Assembly (NCBI GenBank): GCA_040002595.1
Contig: JBDUED010000123.1
Location: 1 to 7,745 of the forward strand
Length of the DNA: 7,745 bases
Reading direction: 5' to 3'
From: Dokdonella_A sp040002595
Lineage (GTDB): Bacteria; Pseudomonadota; Gammaproteobacteria; Xanthomonadales; Rhodanobacteraceae
Of the stretch, positions 1 to 5,475 are shown piece after piece. The stretch's first letter is position 1, and each line of letters opens with the position of its first letter. Made by a program: the position numbers and the translations under genes. The notes beneath the pieces are model-generated. The model saw only the letters and a program-made list of their open reading frames with translations, was not told where the DNA came from and made no database searches.

Positions 1-500
1 AAGCGTCGAAACAGAGTTTCCAGGCGTTCCTGCACGAGCGCATCTTCGCCAAGCTCGGCATGCGCAATACACTTGCCTATGTACGCGAAGGACCGCCGGT
101 TCCACAGCGCGCGTATGGCTACACGCAGACCAACGGCGTGTGGCGGCGCACGGACCAAAGTCTGACCAGTGCAGTGCTCGGCGATGGCGGCATCTATTCC
201 TCGGTCGACGATCTGGCCAAATGGGACGCCGCACTGTACGACGACCGCCTGCTCAGCAACGCCTCGCGCCAGCTCGCATTCGCGCCGCATACGAAGACCG
301 ACGATCCGACTGTCGACTATGGTTTTGGCTGGCGCATCACGGGCGACACGCTATGGCATTCGGGCGAAAGCATCGGTTTTCGCAACGTGATCGTACGCTG
401 GCCGAGCCAGCATCTGAGCGTGATCCTCCTCAGCAATCGCAACGATCCCGAGCCATACCGCGACGCGCTCGCCGTGGCGCATCAGTTTCTGCACGAGTGA
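1..500 (+). CDS. Serine hydrolase, beta-lactamase/CubicO family (C-terminal part; 5' end outside window)
   Basis: The reading frame is open from the left edge (first full codon at base 3) to a TGA at 498-500, giving about 165 residues without the N-terminus. Near the edge it reads SFQAFLHERIFAKLGMRNT, typical of the segment after the YxN motif in class C beta-lactamase-like enzymes (PF00144). It continues with GDGGIYSSVDDLAKWDAAL, another hallmark of the family. The third active-site element, normally [KH]-x-G, is visible as HSG in LWHSGESIGFRN. The SxxK nucleophile and YxN motif should lie upstream, outside the window. Such proteins are usually exported serine esterases, peptidases or amidases of unknown substrate, and few are true beta-lactamases, so no resistance role should be assumed. 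The ATG at 60 is internal, because family homology continues upstream of it. The gene converges with the channel gene, with 51 bases between the stops. Confidence 0.85.
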   Translation, partial: ASKQSFQAFLHERIFAKLGMRNTLAYVREGPPVPQRAYGYTQTNGVWRRTDQSLTSAVLGDGGIYSSVDDLAKWDAALYDDRLLSNASRQLAFAPHTKTDDPTVDYGFGWRITGDTLWHSGESIGFRNVIVRWPSQHLSVILLSNRNDPEPYRDALAVAHQFLHE

Positions 501-551
501 AGTGCATTCCAGGTCATTGTGCCTGCCGGCGTCAGTTCTGCGGGCGTCTAC

Positions 552-2972
552 TCATAGCGGCGCCACCCCGTTGTCCCTGCCCGAAGGTTGCACCGTCGGC
601 GCGCGATCATCATGCAGCGCTACCGTGTACGGCGACATCAAGGCGATTCCTTCCGCGTGCAGACGCGCCAGGATGTCGAACAGCAACTCGCTGCGAACGC
701 TCCCGGCCTGACGCGGATTGGCGATATACGCGGTCGCGATGAAGATAAGCGAGGTGCCTTCGATGCCGTCGAGCAGCACACTGGGCGCTGGCGTTCCGAG
801 CACCCCGGCGTTAGCGGAAAACGCATCATGCAGCGCCACGCGCACACTTGGGGCATCCGCATTCAGCGGTACCGGCAGGCGAATGCGCACCCGGCCTTCG
901 GCATTGGCAAGGGTAACGTTGCGCACGTTCTTGGTGATGAGTTCGGAGTTAGGGACGATCACTGTCGACCGATCGGCCATCTGGATTTCGGTCGCACGCA
1001 CATTGATGCGGCGGATATCGCCCTCAATGTCGCCGAGCACAACCCAATCGCCTACCTTGACCGGCCGCTCGGCCAACAGGATCAGTCCGGACACGAAATT
1101 CTGCACCACGGCCTGCAAGCCGAAGCCGATGCCGACCGACAACGCACTGGCGACCCAGGTGATGCGTTCGAGACTGAAGCCAAGCGCCGACAACGCGAAG
1201 CCGAACACCACCACGCTGCCGGCGTAGCCAAGCAACGTTGTCACCGAAATGCGCATGCCAGGATCGAGACGCGTCGTCGGCAGGTAGCGATGGAACAACC
1301 AGTGCTTGAGTGCGCGGATCGCTGCGAGGCCGAGGCCAAACACGGCAATCGCACCAAACACGGCGGCTGGCGTGACTTCGATTTGACCGATCCTGAGCTG
1401 CGTCGTTGCCTGCGCAATGCGCGCGAGCAGATCGGAAGGGCCGCTGCCGAATGGGGCGAACACGGTGGCGATGCCGAGCACCAGCGCGCACAGCCGGAAC
1501 ACTCCCGAGCAGAGCACCTCGAACTGATCGAGTGAACGCCGCTGCAGACCCAGCGTGCGCTGCAGCCATCCCTCTCGCGAGGACATCGCGGCGGCACACG
1601 TGTCCTCGATCACATGCACGAGCAGATAAAAGGTCGCGGCGATGATGCCAAGCCCGACCATCTGCCGCGCAATCTGCTGGGCAAGCGCCACGTAACCTGA
1701 AAGCGCCGTCGCCAGGGTCGCCGCAACGCCCAGCCACAACGCTGCGACGCTCAACCCAATCCACACCGAACGTTGCGGCGGATCGACGTCCAGCGCCATG
1801 TTCCTGGCAGTGGCCGGCGTGCGTTCACGAACCTTCGCGGGTGCGCCGCCGCCCAGACGCAACAGGGCCCAACCGATCAGCAGGCTGTAGATCAGCGCCA
1901 CCGCAAGGCTGCCGGCAATCGTCGCCGACAGGCTCGCGCCGATCAGCGAATTGATTTTCTGCTGCAGGATGCTCAGTGCAACCGCGCAACCGAGCAGCGG
2001 CGGAAAGAGACGCAAACGTTCGGCTACCGGATCAGGAATCGATGGCAGGCGCCATGATGGTCGTTGCGCCGACAACAGTGCGCGGCCCAGGCCGGCGACA
2101 AAGCTGCCGAAAAAAACCGCGCTTACAATTGCGCGTGCGAACGTCGCTTCGACGTCGGAAAACGCATCGTGCCAATTGAGCGCAGTCGCGATCAGTTGCG
2201 CGCCGCCGCCAGTGAACGCAGCTGCCACGACGACGACCGCGAGCGCCAACGCCGAACGACGCAAACGCCCCTGCGGAACGCGATCCGCGGTCACGCGCAT
2301 CAGCGCCCGCTCCGCGCCCCAGCGGCCGAACACGATCAGCAACAGGGCGAGGGCGATGCCGCCGAATGCAATAAGGCGGTTGTCCGGCGCGAAACTGTCC
2401 CTCAATGCACTCGTCACGCCGTCACGCAGCGTACCCAGGCGCGCGCCGTCACGCACGAGATTGCTGTCGACCTCGCGCCAGAATGCGGGCGTCAGCGGCG
2501 AAGGCGTCCGTTGCGACAAGCGTTGCTGGAAATTGGCACGACGCGCCTCGGCGATTTGCGCAGCCAATTGCTGGCTGTCGACGGCGAGCAGTTTGGCGCG
2601 CTTGATCTCGGCATCCAGCATCGCGCGTTGCTTGTCCAGATCGGCGCGTTGCGCAGCGATGTCGGCAGCTTCCGCGGGCGCACCCTTCGACGGCGCAGGC
2701 CCCAGTTCGGCCAGTCGCGCATCAAGGGCGGCAAGTTGCGGCGTGCGGTCGAGCGTCAGCGCATCGGCTTGCGTGGCCAGGGCGGCTACGGTGTCGCGGA
2801 ATTCGTTGAGCTTGACATCCTCGATCTCCACCGCGTCGAGCTGCTTGCGGATGTCGGCAATCTGCTGACGGGCGCTGTCGAGGAGTTTGGCGGAATCGGG
2901 TGCCTGTGCCGCACAAGGCAATGCGGCGAACACAAGCAGAATCAGAAAGAGAACGCGCGGGATTGAATGCAT
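552..2972 (-). CDS. Large MscS-family mechanosensitive channel with coiled-coil periplasmic N-terminus
   Basis: About 806 residues. The protein starts with a signal peptide (MHSIPRVLFLILLVFAALPCAAQ). Residues 25-150 are Ala/Gln/Leu/Asp-rich and strongly predicted coiled coil, followed by about ten or eleven hydrophobic helices between residues 200 and 636. The C-terminal third is the MscS core. The pore-lining Gly/Ala-rich helix lies at about 607-635 (ALSVGIGFGLQAVVQNFVSG), followed by the beta domain (RPVKVGDWV, then IVPNSELIT near 672-680) and an alpha/beta cytoplasmic vestibule. This architecture matches the long DUF3772-type or MscK-like channels rather than the roughly 286-residue MscS. 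Its expected role is release of solutes through the inner membrane on osmotic downshock. I chose the start at 2972 because it gives a clean signal peptide. An ATG at 2981 (MRAMHS) is equally possible and neither has a good Shine-Dalgarno. The frame stays open to 3134, but that part crosses the REP pair and is not protein-like. The gene follows the phosphoesterase gene on the same strand. Confidence 0.9.
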   Translation of the reverse strand: MHSIPRVLFLILLVFAALPCAAQAPDSAKLLDSARQQIADIRKQLDAVEIEDVKLNEFRDTVAALATQADALTLDRTPQLAALDARLAELGPAPSKGAPAEAADIAAQRADLDKQRAMLDAEIKRAKLLAVDSQQLAAQIAEARRANFQQRLSQRTPSPLTPAFWREVDSNLVRDGARLGTLRDGVTSALRDSFAPDNRLIAFGGIALALLLIVFGRWGAERALMRVTADRVPQGRLRRSALALAVVVVAAAFTGGGAQLIATALNWHDAFSDVEATFARAIVSAVFFGSFVAGLGRALLSAQRPSWRLPSIPDPVAERLRLFPPLLGCAVALSILQQKINSLIGASLSATIAGSLAVALIYSLLIGWALLRLGGGAPAKVRERTPATARNMALDVDPPQRSVWIGLSVAALWLGVAATLATALSGYVALAQQIARQMVGLGIIAATFYLLVHVIEDTCAAAMSSREGWLQRTLGLQRRSLDQFEVLCSGVFRLCALVLGIATVFAPFGSGPSDLLARIAQATTQLRIGQIEVTPAAVFGAIAVFGLGLAAIRALKHWLFHRYLPTTRLDPGMRISVTTLLGYAGSVVVFGFALSALGFSLERITWVASALSVGIGFGLQAVVQNFVSGLILLAERPVKVGDWVVLGDIEGDIRRINVRATEIQMADRSTVIVPNSELITKNVRNVTLANAEGRVRIRLPVPLNADAPSVRVALHDAFSANAGVLGTPAPSVLLDGIEGTSLIFIATAYIANPRQAGSVRSELLFDILARLHAEGIALMSPYTVALHDDRAPTVQPSGRDNGVAPL

Positions 2973-3031
2973 GGCGCGCATGATAAACGGGTGGGTGTGA
3001 AGCGTGTGTGGCTCGTCCTGCGCCGCCATCA

Positions 3032-3111
3032 AAAGCATCGCGCCTTTCGGCCCTCCCACACAAGCAACGCGATCATGCTCGAAGTGGGAGCGCCGGAAGG
3101 CGCGATGCTTT
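3032..3111. repeat. Inverted pair of REP-like units (BIME-like) between two genes
   Basis: Two 28-base arms, 3032-3059 and 3084-3111, are reverse complements with two mismatches and are separated by 24 bases. The right unit reads GTGGGAG, then a small perfect hairpin (GCGCC, loop GGAA, GGCGC at 3090-3103), then GATGCTTT. The left unit is the same element inverted, with a one-mismatch inner stem at 3040-3053. The pair begins 9 bases past the phosphoesterase stop codon. Both the head-to-head arrangement and the GTGGGAG-hairpin-GATGCTTT form resemble the REP elements abundant in Xanthomonadales and Pseudomonas, which are moved by REP-associated tyrosine transposases (RAYT). As RNA the pair would fold into a long hairpin that could protect the 3' end of the phosphoesterase message or reduce read-through into the channel gene. 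That role is inference, and no T-run follows the stem on either strand. No further copy was noticed in the window. Confidence 0.8.
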
Positions 3112-3120
3112 CGTGTCGCT

Positions 3121-4233
3121 TCAGCGCGGCGCAAACACGTCGTCGCCGAACGGAGTCAATCCAGGCGCACCGGCGTAGCCCAGGTGCGCGAGACCAAAAT
3201 TGTCCTCGATCCAGCGCAGCAGCGAATAATGATTATAGGGAACGTTCGACACCGTGCCGGGCTTGATTGACGCGCCGAGCAGTACCGCACCGATACGGCC
3301 ACCGCCCGGCCCATCGAGGCCCGGCTGCGGACCGCCCGCAAGCCCGCGCTCGCCGCAACACGCGGTACTGTCGAGCACGCCTTCATCGAACGTGATAATC
3401 AGGACGCCATCGCGCTTGAATGCCGGCGACTGCGTGATGCGAGGAACCCATTCGCGCAGGAATGCATCGGCCGAAACGAGACCCCCCGGCTCTCCGTTTT
3501 TGCATGGCACGTCATGGCCGTCATGGCACAGGTTTGGTGTGATGAACGCGTAGTTTGGTGTGCTCGAAGCATCAGCGAGATCGTGCGCGAGCACGTCAAG
3601 ATTGACGACATGCTTTTCACAACGCGGTACATCGTCAACGATCGAGTGAAAATAGATGAACGGGTTGTGCTTGTCCGCGTATTGATCGGCCGGGGTCGCG
3701 TGGTTGGTCGTGTCTTTCGTTCCAATCACCGCATGGCCACATGCGGCCGCCTCGCGCGCAGGATCCTTGCCCATGTCTTCCATGTAGCCTTTCCAGTTGA
3801 AGCCGGCCGCTTCCAGCTGATCAGCCACCGTCTTCACCGCGGCCGGATACACGCAGCCCTCGCCATGCAACTGGCCGTCCCCATCAAGCACCGGATCGGT
3901 CGCGACAAATTCGCTGAGGAAATTGCAGTCGCCTTGCGTCGCGGCATTGGGCGCCTGGCCGCTGATCATAGCGATGTAATTGTCGAGGCTCAGATGGCCA
4001 ATGCCGAAATATCGGTTCAACAAGGCACCCTTCGCGGTGAGCTCGTGCGCGAGATACGGCGCTGCCGATTGCGCGCCGAAGGTCGAATCAAACGGCTGAT
4101 TTTCCAGCACGATCACAAACACATGAGCGAAACGCGGGGCGGTCTTTTGTCTGGCGTGCGGCGTCGACGCGCAACCAGACAGCGCGAGCGCCACCGCGCA
4201 ACACGAGAATGTGATTCCGCGTATCAGGATCAT
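3121..4233 (-). CDS. Phosphoesterase-family lipoprotein (phospholipase C/acid phosphatase type)
   Basis: 370 residues, complete. The N-terminus is a lipoprotein signal with lipobox LSGC, putting the lipidated cysteine at residue 21. The next residue is Ala, not Asp, which predicts sorting to the outer membrane. The body matches the phosphoesterase family PF04185 (alkaline phosphatase superfamily). Visible motifs are a metal-site ENQPFDSTFG (E44, N45), HLSLDNYIAMISG (S82 is a candidate nucleophile by analogy to AcpA/PlcC enzymes), NLCHDGHD (237-241), ITFDEG (D283, E284), and the near-terminal PYNHYSLLRWIEDNFGL (H335). The DSTACC...GPGGGRIGAVLLG stretch is usual in one proteobacterial subgroup. 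Likely activity is hydrolysis of phosphomonoesters or phospholipid head groups at the cell surface or in the periplasm. The sequence does not reveal the substrate. The start at 4233 fits the signal peptide and a purine-rich AAAGAGG 11 bases upstream. The channel gene lies 148 bases downstream on the same strand. Confidence 0.88.
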   Translation of the reverse strand: MILIRGITFSCCAVALALSGCASTPHARQKTAPRFAHVFVIVLENQPFDSTFGAQSAAPYLAHELTAKGALLNRYFGIGHLSLDNYIAMISGQAPNAATQGDCNFLSEFVATDPVLDGDGQLHGEGCVYPAAVKTVADQLEAAGFNWKGYMEDMGKDPAREAAACGHAVIGTKDTTNHATPADQYADKHNPFIYFHSIVDDVPRCEKHVVNLDVLAHDLADASSTPNYAFITPNLCHDGHDVPCKNGEPGGLVSADAFLREWVPRITQSPAFKRDGVLIITFDEGVLDSTACCGERGLAGGPQPGLDGPGGGRIGAVLLGASIKPGTVSNVPYNHYSLLRWIEDNFGLAHLGYAGAPGLTPFGDDVFAPR

Positions 4234-4244
4234 TGATTCGATCG

Positions 4245-4251
4245 CCTCTTT
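4245..4251 (-). promoter_or_regulatory. Probable ribosome binding site of the phosphoesterase gene
   Basis: On the minus strand the bases read AAAGAGG, ending 11 bases before the ATG at 4233. The spacing is at the long end of the usual range. The surrounding 4234-4275 stretch is unusually A/T-rich for this window, as expected of a promoter and translation-start region, but I cannot place -35 and -10 boxes with confidence. Confidence 0.45.
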
Positions 4252-4368
4252 GAATAATTGTTGATTCTTTCACGCTGGGCGCCATGTTGCCCGTCGTGCC
4301 GTGAGCCGCGCTGACGCAAGCGACGCGAAGGAAGTGCGGCGTCAAGGCAAATGTGCGTGCGATCCAGG

Positions 4369-4397
4369 CGGAGGAAATTTTTCGATCCTTTCCTCCG
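4369..4397. repeat. Perfect 9-bp inverted repeat (dyad) in the divergent intergenic region
   Basis: CGGAGGAAA at 4369-4377 and its exact complement TTTCCTCCG at 4389-4397 flank an 11-base A/T-rich centre (TTTTTCGATCC). No T-run follows on either strand, so it does not look like an intrinsic terminator. Its position between two divergent genes would suit an operator for a dimeric regulator or a hairpin in the flavoprotein leader RNA. The sequence alone does not decide between these. Confidence 0.5.
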
Positions 4398-4492
4398 TGG
4401 CATCGCTGAATAGAAGCTGCCTCGCAGCACGCGCCCTTCGTTGCGCGGCAAGTCGACGTAGGGTAGCTTCGTCCGGAATCAGCCGCCAGCGA

Positions 4493-4497
4493 TGGAG
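4493..4497 (+). promoter_or_regulatory. Ribosome binding site fixing the flavoprotein start at 4504
   Basis: TGGAG lies 6 bases before the ATG at 4504, a good Shine-Dalgarno with normal spacing. The in-frame ATG at 4492 overlaps this site and has no purine-rich sequence at the right distance, so 4504 is preferred. The first two bases of the site fall in a segment (4487-4494) complementary to 4401-4408, so pairing of the leader could affect access. That point is speculative. Confidence 0.6.
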
Positions 4498-4503
4498 CCG
4501 TTG

Positions 4504-5448
4504 ATGCCCCGTACAAAAGCCGAACGCGCCCATCCGCCGCTCGACTGTGCAGTGATCGGCGCCGGCCCTGCGGGTCTCACCGCAGCCACTTATCTGGCGC
4601 GTTTTCGCCGCAACGTGCGCGTGTTCGACGATGGGCAAAGCCGCGCGCGCTATATTCCGGTCAGCCACAATTGCCCCGGTTTCCCGTTCGGCGTTTCCGG
4701 AATTGATCTGCTCGGCAAGATGCGCGAGCAGGCGCTGTGCTACGGCGCCGAACTCGTGGATACGCGCGTCGATCGGCTCGAGCGCGCGGACGGCGGCTTT
4801 GTAATCGGCGCCGGCGCAACGACCTGCGTGGCCCGCACGGTCCTGCTCGCCAGCGGCATCCGCGATCGTCTGCCGGCGCTGGCGCAGATTGAACGCGGCA
4901 TCGACGATGCGGTCGTGCGAATCTGCGCGATTTGCGACGGCTACGAAGCGCGCGACGACCGCATCGCGGTGTACGGGCCGGCAGCAACGGTGCTCCAACA
5001 TGCGTGTTTCCTGCGCACCTTCTCGCGCCGCGTAACCGCCGTACTCTCCGCGCCCGGACTACCGGATGCCGCCGCGTCGCAGCGTGCGCGCGAACTGGGT
5101 GTGCGTCTCCTGGCCGTGCCTGAGCACATCGATCTTACCCAAGACTCCGCACAGCGCATCGTCGCCTGTCGCATCATCTGGAGCGAACGAGAGGAAATCT
5201 TCGACACGCTGTATCCGGTGCTTGGCGCGGAACCCAAGGCGACGCTCGCGCGCGCACTCGGTGCGCGCTGCGATGGCAACGACGAATTGCTCGTCGACGC
5301 GCACATGCAGACCTCGATCGACGGACTCTACGCAGCCGGTGATGTGGTCAGCGCATTGAATCAGATCAGCGTCGCGACCGGCCAGGCCGCAGTCGCGGCC
5401 ACCGCGATCCACAACAGACTGCCGAATAACGCAGTGCAGACGGGCTGA
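4504..5448 (+). CDS. Thioredoxin-reductase-like FAD/disulfide oxidoreductase with atypical NAD(P) site
   Basis: 314 residues, close to the 315-320 usual for low-molecular-weight thioredoxin reductases. The FAD-binding N-terminus shows AVIGAGPAGLTAATYLAR (GxGxxG at residues 19-24). The redox pair is CAICDG (C141, C144), matching the CATCDG of TrxB. The C-terminal FAD motif is GLYAAGDVVSALNQISVATGQAA (about 274-296). The second nucleotide-binding segment, after the CxxC, reads IAVYGPAATVLQ in place of GxGxxA, and the HRRxxxR that binds the NADPH phosphate in TrxR is absent. It should therefore be a flavin-dependent dithiol/disulfide enzyme, but its electron donor and partner protein are uncertain: NADH, ferredoxin or another donor could serve, or it could act as a dithiol oxidase. 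No thioredoxin gene is adjacent. The gene converges on aceE, 27 bases away. Calling it trxB would overstate the evidence. Confidence 0.85.
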   Translation: MPRTKAERAHPPLDCAVIGAGPAGLTAATYLARFRRNVRVFDDGQSRARYIPVSHNCPGFPFGVSGIDLLGKMREQALCYGAELVDTRVDRLERADGGFVIGAGATTCVARTVLLASGIRDRLPALAQIERGIDDAVVRICAICDGYEARDDRIAVYGPAATVLQHACFLRTFSRRVTAVLSAPGLPDAAASQRARELGVRLLAVPEHIDLTQDSAQRIVACRIIWSEREEIFDTLYPVLGAEPKATLARALGARCDGNDELLVDAHMQTSIDGLYAAGDVVSALNQISVATGQAAVAATAIHNRLPNNAVQTG

Positions 5449-5475
5449 AACACATTACCCAAGGCGTGGACACGT

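Larger units (their letters stand above)
4234..4503. promoter_or_regulatory. Divergent intergenic region between the phosphoesterase and flavoprotein genes
   Basis: This 270-base non-coding stretch must carry the start signals of both flanking genes. It has an A/T-rich part at 4234-4275, beside the phosphoesterase start, and an A/T patch within the 4369-4397 dyad. The right half, nearer the flavoprotein gene, holds several complementary segments: 4401-4408 with 4487-4494, 4413-4418 with 4465-4470, and 4430-4434 with 4443-4447. I see no convincing sigma-70 promoter, no riboswitch class that I recognise and no tRNA. Short open frames crossing it lack protein character. Confidence 0.55.

Noticed and set aside
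501..551. Possible terminator between the convergent hydrolase and channel genes
   Set aside because: The 51 bases show only scattered G/C-rich words and no clear stem with a T-run.
588..1535. Long + strand open frame of about 315 residues opposite the channel gene
   Set aside because: It is rich in Arg, His, Gln and Asp without hydrophobic structure or recognisable motifs, and lies antisense to a clear MscS core. This is the usual shadow frame of high-GC coding DNA.
2111..2117. Run of seven A (seven T in the channel message) that could be a slippage site
   Set aside because: The reading frame is uninterrupted on both sides with continuous protein character, and there is no sign of programmed frameshifting.
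1951..2966. Two overlapping + strand open frames of about 300 residues opposite the N-terminal half of the channel
   Set aside because: They are Arg/Ser/Ala-rich low-complexity translations in competing frames, with no family resemblance. The minus-strand frame has a signal peptide and regular membrane helices.
2973..3134. Possible 54-residue N-terminal extension of the channel protein
   Set aside because: The frame is open but crosses the REP pair and the end of the phosphoesterase gene. It would also place the signal peptide inside the protein.
4088..4516. Minus-strand open frame of about 142 residues across the divergent intergenic region
   Set aside because: It overlaps the lipoprotein signal sequence in another frame and has no motif or credible ribosome binding site.
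5449..5475. Possible shared terminator between the convergent flavoprotein and aceE genes
   Set aside because: The 27 bases contain no stable GC stem followed by a T-run on either strand, so termination must rely on other signals or occur inside the neighbouring gene.
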